A stretch of 64,000 nt of DNA from Opitutaceae bacterium TAV5 (lineage in GTDB: Bacteria; Verrucomicrobiota; Verrucomicrobiia; Opitutales; Opitutaceae), in assembly GCA_000242935.3 (NCBI GenBank), contig CP007053.1, positions 5,317,001-5,381,000 on the forward strand, written 5' to 3'. The translations under genes were made by a program, and so were the position numbers. The notes below the pieces were generated by a model. The model saw nothing but the letters and a program-made list of their open reading frames with translations, was not told the DNA's origin and ran no database searches. Positions within the stretch are counted from its first letter, which is position 1. Every line of letters begins with the position of its first letter. This document shows positions 24,794-33,621 of this stretch, one piece after another.

Positions 24794-26125
24794 TCAGGGG
24801 ACCTTGGGTGCGGACTGTGCGGCAGCTTTTTCGAGGTTTTCGTGCTGACGGCGAATCCGGACCGCCTCAGGGTCGGGTCGGCTGATCAGCATCCGGGTGC
24901 GCGACCTGGGGCCGGTAAACTCGCCCGCAAGGATGTCGGCCTCGGTGAAGCGGGCCATCAGGACCTCGCCCTCGGCGTTGCGCGACTTGTCCCATGAGAC
25001 GTAGAGCGTGCCGTCGGGCGCCTGGAAGCCGTCGGGATAGGTGACGGGCGTGCGATCGTCGAGAAGCAGACCGCCTTTCCAGGTGTGGCCGTCGTCGTCG
25101 GAGAGGAAGGCCGTGAGGTGGGAGCGCACGGTCTTGCCGTCGCGCGTGGGAACCTCGTCGATCTTCTCGCCGTACTTGACGAGAAGAATGTTTCCGGAGG
25201 CGAGGCGGCGGATGAAGTGGCGGGCGGAGGCGGTCTTGATCGCGGACTCGACCGGGGCACTCCAGGTGCGGCCGCCGTCAGCGGAAATGCTTTCGTAAAG
25301 GCCGCGACGAGTGCGGGCGGTCATCCAGATCGTGCCGTCGCGGCGCTCGATGAACATGTGCTCGTCGAAATTGGGACGGGGAAAGGCGACGCGGCCACGG
25401 CGTTCCCAGGTGCGGCCTTCGTCGCCCGACGCGAAGACGTTGGCGCCGCGAAGGGAGTCGAGTTCACGGAAGGCATCGCGCTCGGCGAATGGTTTGTGGA
25501 TGAGCCCACGATGCCAGAGCGAGATGGGCAGGAGCCAGTCGCCATTGGCGAGGACGATGGGCTTGTTGAGGGTGGAGCCGTGCCAGATGCGCACCGGTCT
25601 GGACCAGACAGGTTGATCGGCGTCGGGGTTTTCGCAGAGGGTGAACCAGCTCCCGGCACGTCCGTCGAACATGGCCGTGGACTGGTCGAAAAAGAGCCAG
25701 AGGCGGCCTTTGGGATCGGTCCAAAGATTGCCGACAACGGTGCGGCGACGCAGGGGCAGGCTCTCGTCATGGGGATCGAGGACGGCGCGGGGCTGCGACC
25801 AGGTTTCGCCGTCGTCATCGCTGGTGGCGAGGACGAAGAAGGCCTTGTCACTGTCGCCACCGCCGACCCAGCAGGCCCAGAGACGGCCGCCGGGGGTGCG
25901 CTCGATGCCGATGGTCATGCCATAGTCGAGGCGGTCGTATCCGTATTCGGGAAGCGGTGACGTGTTGACGGAAGGAGGCACGAGTGCGGGTGCGGCCAGT
26001 TCCTCGACGGAGAGGTGCGCGATTTCTTCGGGGGGGCGCACCGGATGATTCCAGACAGCGGCGGGAGCGGCGGACATCGGCGTGGAAACGGCGGGAAGGA
26101 GGAGGGTGAGGAGGATGCGGTTCAT
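24794..26125 (-). CDS. Sialidase/BNR-repeat family exported protein
   Basis: 443-residue protein with a signal peptide (MNRILLTLLLPAVSTPMSAAP). It has a six-bladed propeller pattern of Asp-box motifs: SDDDGETWSQP, SGDEGRTWERR, SADGGRTWSAP and SDDDGHTWKGG. Such proteins cleave or bind sialic acids or related sugars, and many in this phylum are non-sialidase family members. The start at 26125 gives the signal peptide; the frame extends further without homology. It is the last gene of a leftward operon after the PEP-CTERM protein and heparinase. Confidence 0.85.
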   Translation of the reverse strand: MNRILLTLLLPAVSTPMSAAPAAVWNHPVRPPEEIAHLSVEELAAPALVPPSVNTSPLPEYGYDRLDYGMTIGIERTPGGRLWACWVGGGDSDKAFFVLATSDDDGETWSQPRAVLDPHDESLPLRRRTVVGNLWTDPKGRLWLFFDQSTAMFDGRAGSWFTLCENPDADQPVWSRPVRIWHGSTLNKPIVLANGDWLLPISLWHRGLIHKPFAERDAFRELDSLRGANVFASGDEGRTWERRGRVAFPRPNFDEHMFIERRDGTIWMTARTRRGLYESISADGGRTWSAPVESAIKTASARHFIRRLASGNILLVKYGEKIDEVPTRDGKTVRSHLTAFLSDDDGHTWKGGLLLDDRTPVTYPDGFQAPDGTLYVSWDKSRNAEGEVLMARFTEADILAGEFTGPRSRTRMLISRPDPEAVRIRRQHENLEKAAAQSAPKVP

Positions 26126-26174
26126 GGAAGCAGGGAATGGGTGGGCCGGCCGGGAAAGCCTGCCCTCCGGGGAT

Positions 26175-27437
26175 TCAGCGGCGGCGGGTGACGATGACGA
26201 GTGCGAGAGTGCAGGCGCCGAAGAGGAGGGCCATGGTCGAGGGCTCGGGAATCGCGGACGAGAGGGCGAGGATGCCGGTGGCCTGGTTGAACTGGAGGGC
26301 GAGGTCGTTGTAAGTGCCGCTCCAGATATCGCCGGACTGGTTGAGAGCCTGTCCATTCAGGACGATGGAGGTGAAGGAACCGGTGGCGCCGTCGAGACCG
26401 GTGAAGAGCGTCCATGAATCACCATCGGCATAGGCGCCTGAAAGGGTGAGGAAGAGCGTGCCGCCGCGCACGAGGGAGCCGCCGTCGAGCGCGACGCGGT
26501 CGAAGTTGGCGAGGCTGCCGATGTCGAGGCGGGTTTCGGAGCCGGCTTGCAGGGTGAGGCCGTTGTTGAAGGTCAGCGTGCCGTTGGTCGCGTCGAGGCC
26601 GACGGTCAGCTTGCCGGCGATGGTGGCCGAGCCGTTCACCGTGCCGGTGCCGCCGAAGGTGCCGTCTGCGCCGACGGTGAGGCCGGTGACAGTGGAATTG
26701 CCGGTGGTGGTGAGCGTGGCGTTTTCGAGGCGAAGGGTGCCGCTGTTCACGCGGACGTTGTCCACGTTCATGGCGTTGGTGGTGGCGTAGCGGAGGGTGC
26801 CGGTGAAGGCGTTGGCGCCGCTTTTCAGCTCCACGTCGAGCGTGGCGTTGGCGCTGGTCTTTTCGAGGGCGCTGGCCTGAACTCCATCGTTTATAAAGCC
26901 CCAATTGCCAGAGCCCGCAAAAATGATGGTATCCGTGCCGGTCGAACTGCTGGTGTTGGTCAACACCGAGCGGGCGAAGCGGTATTCGCCGGTGCCGTTC
27001 CCGGTGAGGGTGATTTGGTGGCCGAATTGGACAATCAGGCGATTGGCTGTACCAGACGAGGTGAACGAATGTTCCGTGTTGTGGGCGTTCCCGTTCATGG
27101 TGATGAACGAGACGCTGCCGGTATCGCTCGCGCCGATGGTCAGTGATCTGTCGGTGCCGCTGGTTGCACGGAAGACGAGACCGTCCAATCCGACGGTCAG
27201 CGACTGGATGCTGGCGGAGCCCACGTTAAAGTTCAGACGACGGCTGGCGTTCAGGCCGGTGCCGATGTTGATAATCACATCGTCGTCGGCACCGGGCACT
27301 CCATCGGGGTTCCAGTTGGCGGCGGTTCCCCAAGTCTCGTTGGTCTGGCCATCCCAGCTGACGGTGGCAGCGTGGAGGGGAAGCGTGGCGGCGAGGGCGG
27401 CAAGCAGCGTGGAGGATATCAGTCGTTTGTTTTTCAT
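26175..27437 (-). CDS. PEP-CTERM protein with autotransporter-like repeats
   Basis: 420-residue exported protein. The signal peptide (SSTLLAALAATLPLHAATVSW) leads into the WDGQTNETWGTAANWN motif common to beta-helix autotransporter-associated repeats. Gly/Asn/Thr-rich strands follow (for example GTLRLENATLTTTGNSTVTG). The C-terminus IPEPSTMALLFG, hydrophobic segment, RRR is a PEP-CTERM sorting signal. It likely forms a surface beta-helix that binds polysaccharide. It sits between heparinase and sialidase-like genes, spaced about 46-50 nt from each. Confidence 0.88.
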   Translation of the reverse strand: MKNKRLISSTLLAALAATLPLHAATVSWDGQTNETWGTAANWNPDGVPGADDDVIINIGTGLNASRRLNFNVGSASIQSLTVGLDGLVFRATSGTDRSLTIGASDTGSVSFITMNGNAHNTEHSFTSSGTANRLIVQFGHQITLTGNGTGEYRFARSVLTNTSSSTGTDTIIFAGSGNWGFINDGVQASALEKTSANATLDVELKSGANAFTGTLRYATTNAMNVDNVRVNSGTLRLENATLTTTGNSTVTGLTVGADGTFGGTGTVNGSATIAGKLTVGLDATNGTLTFNNGLTLQAGSETRLDIGSLANFDRVALDGGSLVRGGTLFLTLSGAYADGDSWTLFTGLDGATGSFTSIVLNGQALNQSGDIWSGTYNDLALQFNQATGILALSSAIPEPSTMALLFGACTLALVIVTRRR

Positions 27438-27483
27438 GATGTTTGTTTTTTCTTGAAGACCCGGTTGATGCATTGAGGCCGAA

Positions 27484-29598
27484 TCATGGGCGTGATTCGG
27501 AAACGGTGAGCGGAGCATCGGAGGCAGCTCCGGTGTCGATGGTGAGAAGCCGTCCGTCGGCGAACGTCACACGGCTAACAACAGGTGAGAGATGCTCGAC
27601 TCCTGTCACTGGATTGACGGCCGGATTGGCGTCCTTGGGCAAAGGAAGGAGCAAGGTGATGAACGTTTGTTCTCCGGAGCCCCTGCGTGTATGCAGGAGG
27701 GTCGTTGCCGGCAGGGTTTGCGGAGTCTGGTCCTTGCGCACATGCCAGCCCAGGATTTCGGGTTCGGTCCGGGCGACCGCCGACTGCACGTCGAGCCCGG
27801 TGGTCCGCAGCGGAATGATGGCGAGATTGGGCTGCCCGGCGTCGGTCGTAAACGTGGCTTGGGTTGCGGCGTCGGTCCGGGTGGCCGTGCTGAGGAGATG
27901 CCAACGAGCCTGCCAGGTATGCCCGGCGGTGTCCCCGGCTTCCGGCTGTAGTGTATCAACGACGACGAAAATATCGGGCTTCTGAAACCGGACGCGGCGA
28001 GTGTGAACACCCCGGACACGTCCGGGTTTCTCATCGCCGTAGCCTTCGTCGTAAACGCCCGTGACGTAATCGTGCTCCGGCGTACTCTGCCAGCGGGCGT
28101 CGACAGGGGAGCGGGAGACGTTGGCTTCGCGGTTGGAGGTCTGACGACGCTGGGGTTTCCCATCCATGAGCACGGTGTTGTGCGAGAAGGTATCGGTGGC
28201 GTAAGCGCGCCACTTGCTGCGCTCGTAGGAACCTCCGCCGCTGTCGAAAAGAATCTCCCGGCCATAGGCCCAGAGAACGAGATTGAGCTTGTCCTGGTGC
28301 ACGTGTCCATAGCCGAGTTGGCCCGCGTCGAGCACGGCGTAGTTGGCATCGCGCTCCCAGCCCGAACGCATGACGTAATAGCCGGCGTAGTGGAAAGCAT
28401 GTGACGCGCTGGACCCGGCCGCCGTGGGAGGGACGCCACGCGCGCCGTCGGAGGCGATCCATTGATAATCAGGCCGCGAGGAAAAATACGTCAGCGCCTG
28501 CCGGCGAAAAACACGCGGCACGTCCACGGGCCAGGAATCGTTGAAGCGCGGGAGACTCCGGTCGGGCGTCATGAGCCGGAGGTTGTAATCGAACGCGCGC
28601 TCAAGGGCGGTGATATAGCCCGGGGGGATCTCTCCCAGGCGCCCCGTGGCCTTGGCCAGGTTGGGGATGGCCAGGACGCTGGTCAGGGCGCCATTGTGAT
28701 AGCCGGGTGTGTATTCATAATGGGCGCCATCGGGCAGGAACTGCACGGTGATCTCCTCATGCAGGCGGGCGGCCGCATAATGGCGCCACTCCCCGGCCTC
28801 CTTGAACTCGGGGAAGATCGTCCCCGCGGCATACAAGCCGGACATTTCGATGGTAAGCCAGTTGGCCGAGGTGGAATGCGCGCGCAAGTAGCGTCCGTGC
28901 TGAAGAGTCGAATACGCGTAGAGGAAGAGATCCTCATCCGTGACGTCCGGGGAAAGCAGGAAGCTGTGGAACGCCTCGGGCCAGCGATTCATGCGGATGC
29001 CCGCCTCGATTGTCCGCCAGGCTGAACCGTGCTTGTTGGCCGCATCGCCGGGCACGGGACAGCGGGAGACAAAGGAGCGCAACTGTGCCACCCAGGCGCG
29101 GGCATAGCGTTCGTCGCCGGTCGCGCGCCAGGCGGCGGCGAGATCATGCCAGAACGTCATGCGGCAAAGCTGCCATTGCCATTCGGGGTTATAGGCAATG
29201 CCGGGGGCGTTGCGGGTGGGGTTGTGGTGCCAGTCGATGTCGTTCCCCGGAAAATCGTGGGCGATTTCAACCACGACAATGCGCCCGCGGACAGCGTCGG
29301 CTGCAGCCTGCCGGTCGAAGCGGAGGGCGGCGTCGGGAACGCTGGCGGAGCGGGGGTCGAATCTCCAGGTGGTGATGCGACGCTCGCGGAGCCAGGTGGC
29401 AAAAGCGGATTGCGCAGCGGGGAGATCTCCCGAGCGCACAGCCTGGCGTACGGGATCGAGACCGGGTTGATCGAGGTCGAGTGCGGCGAAGAACTCGCGG
29501 CGTTGCGCGTCGGTGACGGACACGGGCGGAGGCTCGGGCGCAGCCGCGAGGAGCATCCGGGTGACAAGAAGAAAGGCTGCGAAAATGCAGAAACGCAT
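27484..29598 (-). CDS. Heparinase II/III-family polysaccharide lyase
   Basis: 704-residue exported enzyme (signal peptide MRFCIFAAFLLVTRMLLAA). An alpha/alpha toroid domain (about 60-400: WRTIEAGIRMNRWPEAF, YEYTPGYHNGAL) is followed by the heparinase II/III beta domain, with YGHVHQDKLNLVLWAYGREIL and DSGGGSYERSKWRAYAT containing the His and Tyr expected for catalysis. The family cleaves uronic-acid-containing polysaccharides by beta-elimination. It lies between a pseudopilin and a PEP-CTERM gene on the same strand. The frame upstream of 29598 is non-coding in appearance. Confidence 0.9.
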   Translation of the reverse strand: MRFCIFAAFLLVTRMLLAAAPEPPPVSVTDAQRREFFAALDLDQPGLDPVRQAVRSGDLPAAQSAFATWLRERRITTWRFDPRSASVPDAALRFDRQAAADAVRGRIVVVEIAHDFPGNDIDWHHNPTRNAPGIAYNPEWQWQLCRMTFWHDLAAAWRATGDERYARAWVAQLRSFVSRCPVPGDAANKHGSAWRTIEAGIRMNRWPEAFHSFLLSPDVTDEDLFLYAYSTLQHGRYLRAHSTSANWLTIEMSGLYAAGTIFPEFKEAGEWRHYAAARLHEEITVQFLPDGAHYEYTPGYHNGALTSVLAIPNLAKATGRLGEIPPGYITALERAFDYNLRLMTPDRSLPRFNDSWPVDVPRVFRRQALTYFSSRPDYQWIASDGARGVPPTAAGSSASHAFHYAGYYVMRSGWERDANYAVLDAGQLGYGHVHQDKLNLVLWAYGREILFDSGGGSYERSKWRAYATDTFSHNTVLMDGKPQRRQTSNREANVSRSPVDARWQSTPEHDYVTGVYDEGYGDEKPGRVRGVHTRRVRFQKPDIFVVVDTLQPEAGDTAGHTWQARWHLLSTATRTDAATQATFTTDAGQPNLAIIPLRTTGLDVQSAVARTEPEILGWHVRKDQTPQTLPATTLLHTRRGSGEQTFITLLLPLPKDANPAVNPVTGVEHLSPVVSRVTFADGRLLTIDTGAASDAPLTVSESRP

Positions 29599-29656
29599 CG
29601 GAAAAGGCTGGCGATTGTCAGTCTGGGGGAGGGTAGGCGGGAGCGGCCTGCGCTGC

Positions 29657-30352
29657 TCAGTTGGCGTCGAGTGCTTCCCGCCCGATGTGCCAGTCGAGGT
29701 AGAGGACGTTGCGGTGGTCGCCGTGGACGGGCTGCCCGGGGCGACCATCGGTGGCCTCGGCCGAGAGGCCCTTGTCGATATCCCGGAGCGCACGGGCGGT
29801 GCGGATGTTGATGTCCTGGTCGAGAGTCGACCAGACGCGGGGCTTGTTATTGGCAGGGTTCGTAGGGTAGCCCCACGGATATAAGTTACCGGAGCCGTCG
29901 CTCCGCGGGACGGTGTGCGAGAGCTGCCAGACCGGAGCATCATCGGAGGTTTTTTCCTTGCTCCAGGCCCGGCATACATGGCTGTCGGGAATGCGGGATC
30001 GCGTCGTCGAATTGGGGAGGAGGTATGGGGCGAGCTTGGTGCCGAGGTGATTGTGGGTCTTGGCTTCGGGGTCGCTAATGGAGCTGACGCTGGTGTTGAG
30101 CGGGCCGGGCAGGTAACCCTTGTTATCGTTCATGTAGAGATTTATGGCGACACCCCACTGGCGGAGAGCGGTGCGGCATTGGATGTCCTCGGCGTGGCGT
30201 CGGACACGGCTGACGACGGGAATGCTGATCGCAGCGAGTATGCCGATGATAACGATGACGGTGAGCAGTTCGATGAGGGTAAAACCCCGAAAAGGGATGC
30301 GTGAGGACGGAATAATCTGCAGACGAGGGGGGGATGTCGCCTCGCCTGGCAT
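29657..30352 (-). CDS. Prepilin-type N-terminal cleavage/methylation domain protein
   Basis: 231-residue pseudopilin-like protein. The type IV prepilin signal GFTLIELLTVIVIIGILAAISIP is preceded by a basic leader; cleavage after Gly and a methylated Phe are expected. The remainder is a soluble globular domain of the H-X9-DG-like group found in many copies in Verrucomicrobiota, ending in NVLYLDWHIG. The start could instead be ATG 30391, which lengthens the leader by 13 codons. It heads a leftward operon with heparinase, PEP-CTERM and sialidase-like genes and diverges from a LacI regulator. Confidence 0.85.
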   Translation of the reverse strand: MPGEATSPPRLQIIPSSRIPFRGFTLIELLTVIVIIGILAAISIPVVSRVRRHAEDIQCRTALRQWGVAINLYMNDNKGYLPGPLNTSVSSISDPEAKTHNHLGTKLAPYLLPNSTTRSRIPDSHVCRAWSKEKTSDDAPVWQLSHTVPRSDGSGNLYPWGYPTNPANNKPRVWSTLDQDINIRTARALRDIDKGLSAEATDGRPGQPVHGDHRNVLYLDWHIGREALDAN

Positions 30353-30436
30353 CAAGTAATGCCTGAGTGCATTCGGGGAGTAGAGGTGCATGACGGTGCA
30401 TACTGTTTGGAGGGTTCGGGGTGACAAGAATCTCGT

Positions 30437-30454
30437 TGCTCAAGCAGTTGAGCA
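30437..30454. promoter_or_regulatory. Candidate operator in the LacI/pseudopilin divergent promoter
   Basis: TGCTCAA (30437-30443) and TTGAGCA (30448-30454) with a 4-nt GCAG centre lie between the divergent lacI (start 30488) and pseudopilin genes. The position fits a shared operator for the LacI regulator. Confidence 0.4.
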
Positions 30455-30487
30455 GAAGGATTTGCCTTCGAGGATTCCCGGTATTGA

Positions 30488-31510
30488 ATGAGAACGATGA
30501 ACCGTCGAATCACTCTCAAGGACATCGCCATGCGGGCGGGGGTCGATCCATCGTCGGTATCGATGGCCTTGCGCAACCATCCTCGCATCTCGGTTGCAAC
30601 GCGGGCGCGGCTGCAGGCGCTGGCCAAGGAGATGGGATACAGGCAGGACGCTTTGCTGAGCGCGTTGAGCCGGCACCGTTCGGCGCCGGGCAGCCGGTCG
30701 GTCATCGCATGGCTGGACGATTACGACACACGCGAGGAGTTGACCCACATCCTGTTTTATCACGAGGTGCTGGAGGGAGTGAAAACGCGGGCGGCTGAAC
30801 TCGGCTTTGCCCTGAAGGAGTTCCTGCTGCGCGCACCGGGAATGAGCACCGGGCGTCTGCGCACGATCCTGCACACACGGCAGATCAGGGGCATCGTGGT
30901 TGCCCCGCTGCCCCGCGGGCGGGCGTCGATCGACATGCGCTGGGAGGAATTCACCTCGGTGATGATCGGGCACAGCCTGCAAAAACCGGTGCTGCACTCC
31001 GTCGCGCCCAACCAATACCGCCAGATGCGCATGATGCTGGCGTCGATTCGCGCGCTCGGATACCGGCGGATCGGTCTCTATGTGGACACGACTTTCGACG
31101 TGCGTTGCGACAACCACTGGCAGGCCGGCTTCTGGATGGATTACCACAACCTCCCTGCGAGGGATCGTGTGCCGGTGCTGGCTTACGATGGCATGGAGAA
31201 TCGCGATCCGGCCAGGCTCGCGTCATGGACAGAAAAATACCACCCCGAGGTCATCATCATCTGCGGAAACACGGAAAAGGCGTTCCCCATCCCGGGCAAC
31301 GCCCGGGTGGTCTACCACACCGTGTTTTCCAGCGAGCCGGAGCGGGCGGGGATCAACGAAAACGGATTTCTTGTCGGGGCCACCGCGGTGGAGGTTTTGG
31401 TGGGCATGCTGGCTCGCAACGAATCCGGCATTCCGCCCCATCCCCAACGGGTGCTGATCGAGGGATTCTGGCAGCCGGGACACCTGAAGCCGAAAAACGG
31501 GTGCGGATAG
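30488..31510 (+). CDS. LacI-family transcriptional regulator
   Basis: 340 residues. LacI HTH at the N-terminus (ITLKDIAMRAGVDPSSVSMAL, about 8-28), hinge PRISVATRARLQALAKEMGY, then a type 1 periplasmic-binding effector domain ending VLIEGFWQPG. It shares the arrangement, the SVAPNQYRQM-like and IGLYVDT-like effector motifs and the C-terminal G(F/T)W(Q/L)PG block with the LacI regulator at 3208, so the two are close relatives. It diverges from the heparinase operon and precedes the xylanase, so it could control either. Confidence 0.9.
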   Translation: MRTMNRRITLKDIAMRAGVDPSSVSMALRNHPRISVATRARLQALAKEMGYRQDALLSALSRHRSAPGSRSVIAWLDDYDTREELTHILFYHEVLEGVKTRAAELGFALKEFLLRAPGMSTGRLRTILHTRQIRGIVVAPLPRGRASIDMRWEEFTSVMIGHSLQKPVLHSVAPNQYRQMRMMLASIRALGYRRIGLYVDTTFDVRCDNHWQAGFWMDYHNLPARDRVPVLAYDGMENRDPARLASWTEKYHPEVIIICGNTEKAFPIPGNARVVYHTVFSSEPERAGINENGFLVGATAVEVLVGMLARNESGIPPHPQRVLIEGFWQPGHLKPKNGCG

Positions 31511-31538
31511 AGGGGAGACGCGCACATGTCATGTAGTT

Positions 31539-31554
31539 TATATACGGGTATATA
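31539..31554. promoter_or_regulatory. Perfect 16-bp AT palindrome upstream of the xylanase
   Basis: TATATAC-GG-GTATATA in the 296-nt gap between lacI and the GH10 gene. It is AT-rich in a GC-rich context, so it could be part of a promoter or operator. No other gene is visible in this gap. Confidence 0.35.
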
Positions 31555-31806
31555 TGCCGGGCTCCCCATGGTTGCGACGTTTCGCATCATCACATGATAC
31601 GGCGATACAGGCCATTGGCCGCCTGTGTGGAGGTCATGATGCTCCACAATCACCGGACCGATGCGGTGCTAGCCGGGCCGGGTCAGACCTTCGATTCCGG
31701 CTGTTGTTTCTCTAATGATAAATTATCTATCCATACTGATTTGAGGCTTTCGTCAGGCTCCCGCACGCTGCGACTTTTCGTAAAGAAATCCGAAAAACAC
31801 ATACTC

Positions 31807-33279
31807 ATGAATTGTAATGATATTTTGGATACAATCAGGGAGATGCCGGGCAAGGTGATGAGCGCCGCTTACCTGGAGCGCTGGAACGACGAATTGCAGG
31901 CACGGATCGACCGCGACATCGAGGCGCACCGCAAAGCCGATGCCTGCATGTCGCTGCCCGGCGTGCCGGCGGGCGCCGAGGTGCGGGTCGAGCAAATCTC
32001 GCACGCGTTCGTTTTCGGCGCCCATATTTTCAACTTCGACCAGTTGGGCAGCGACGACTGCAACGCCCGCTACAAGGAGCTCTACGGCACGCTCTTCAAC
32101 TCGGCGACGATTCCTTTTTACTGGAAGACCTTCGAGCCGGAGGAAGGCAAGCCACGCTTTGCCGCCGAATACCGGGACAGCGCCGATTTCTGGAACTCGG
32201 TCAGGGAGCCCAAACAGCAGCCCCACTGGCGGCGTCCGGCAACCGATCCCCTGGTGGAGTTTTGCGAAGCCAGGGGCATCCGCCTGCACGGGCACACGCT
32301 CGCCTGGGGCAATGCCAGATGGCACATGCCGGACTGGGTGTTTGAAAAAATCCCGGAGCAATATCGTCAAAACGCCAAACAACCGGACAATCACAGCGCC
32401 GCTCCGCGTCTTGAAATGTTCGATGCGCTGACTCCTGCCCGGATCGAGGCCCTCCTGCCCGGATTCACCAACGAGACCAACACACTGATGGCCAGGCGGA
32501 TTCTTGAAATCGCCCTGCGCTACAAGGGACGCCTGCACAGTTGGGATGTCGCCAACGAGAGTGCGACCGACTTTGGCAAAGGCTACATGATCCCCGGCGA
32601 CGGCATCTGCAAAAGCTGGTACGGGCTCATGCCCGGCGACTACACCTGCCGTGCGTTCAAAATCGCCGACGGCGTTTTCCCCAAAGACGTCAAACTCAAC
32701 ATCAACGATTACAACCTGAGCGACGATTATCTCCGCCAGGTTCAGGATCTCCAGGCGCGCGGCTGCAAGATCGACATCATGGGCGCCCAGATGCACCTGT
32801 TCAACCCGCAGATCTGCCTGGACATTGCCGATGGCAAGAGCGACGCCCAATCTCCAGCGAGCATCCGCGCCACCATGGACCATCTGGCAAAAGCCAACGT
32901 GCCGATCCACCTGAGCGAGATCACCATCACCTCACCCGGCAACGATCAACGCGGCCTGCTCATCCAGGCCATCATCGCACGCAATCTTTACCGCCTGTGG
33001 TTCAGCCTGAAACCGATGATGGGCATCACCTGGTGGAACGTGGTGGACGACTGCGGCGCGCCCGGCGAACCCTCCGTATCCGGCCTGTTCACACGCGATA
33101 TGAAGCCAAAACCCTCGTATCATGTTCTCAACGACCTGATTCACAATGAGTGGGAAACGCGGACGAGCGTCCGGTCCGGCGCGGATGGCACGGTCAGGTT
33201 CCGGGGCTTTCGCGGCCAATACCGCCTGACCTGGAAGGATGCGTCCGGGGTCGAATGCTCGACTGTGGCCGAGCTTTAG
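31807..33279 (+). CDS. GH10 endo-beta-1,4-xylanase
   Basis: 490-residue (beta/alpha)8 glycoside hydrolase of family 10, hydrolysing internal beta-1,4 xylosidic bonds. The acid/base is Glu251 in SWDVANES, the nucleophile Glu371 in PIHLSEITI, and substrate-binding motifs HGHTLAW (161-167) and GITWWNVVDD are intact. An N-terminal region of about 80 residues precedes the barrel. No signal peptide is visible from ATG 31807, so it may be cytoplasmic and act on imported xylo-oligosaccharides; an upstream start reaching 31594 adds no convincing export signal. Confidence 0.93.
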   Translation: MNCNDILDTIREMPGKVMSAAYLERWNDELQARIDRDIEAHRKADACMSLPGVPAGAEVRVEQISHAFVFGAHIFNFDQLGSDDCNARYKELYGTLFNSATIPFYWKTFEPEEGKPRFAAEYRDSADFWNSVREPKQQPHWRRPATDPLVEFCEARGIRLHGHTLAWGNARWHMPDWVFEKIPEQYRQNAKQPDNHSAAPRLEMFDALTPARIEALLPGFTNETNTLMARRILEIALRYKGRLHSWDVANESATDFGKGYMIPGDGICKSWYGLMPGDYTCRAFKIADGVFPKDVKLNINDYNLSDDYLRQVQDLQARGCKIDIMGAQMHLFNPQICLDIADGKSDAQSPASIRATMDHLAKANVPIHLSEITITSPGNDQRGLLIQAIIARNLYRLWFSLKPMMGITWWNVVDDCGAPGEPSVSGLFTRDMKPKPSYHVLNDLIHNEWETRTSVRSGADGTVRFRGFRGQYRLTWKDASGVECSTVAEL

Positions 33280-33389
33280 TTTGGAAATTTTCTGATTTTT
33301 CCAGCGGGAGGCGTATCCCGCCTGCGGCCCTGCCGGAATTTGGTTCTTCGACGTTTCCGGTGAAAAGCGAGGGAGGGAAGACGGCGTTA

Positions 33390-33555
33390 CACCTCAAGAC
33401 ATGGGGTGCGACTCAATGTGATGTCAGCTGCTGGCGGAGCCAGCCTTGCTCCAAAGCGGCAGAGGACTGCCGCACTCCAAGGCGGCTTCGCCGCAGAAAG
33501 GCGGAATGCAGGGGGGGGAAAACTGACGTCACTTTGAGTCGCACCTCAAGACATG
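33390..33555. repeat. Compound palindromic element with 14-bp direct repeats
   Basis: CACCTCAAGACATG occurs at 33390-33403 and again at 33542-33555 in the same orientation. Within and overlapping them are 20-nt inverted arms (33407-33426 and 33524-33543, two mismatches). Inside are three perfect hairpins: 33430-33444 (GCTGGC/GCCAGC), 33456-33473 (GCGGCA/TGCCGC) and 33482-33494 (GCGGC-TTC-GCCGC). It occupies most of the 342-nt gap between xylanase and mannosidase genes, with no coding potential recognised. Confidence 0.75.
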
Positions 33556-33621
33556 CGGCGTGCGCGAATCGGATTGTAAATCTGAAAATGATCAATTTCG
33601 CTCGCGATATCTTTTTCCCTT

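Noticed and set aside
31594-31806. N-terminal extension of the xylanase
   Set aside because: The extra 71 residues have no signal peptide or homology, and the region contains an AT-rich palindrome typical of regulatory DNA.
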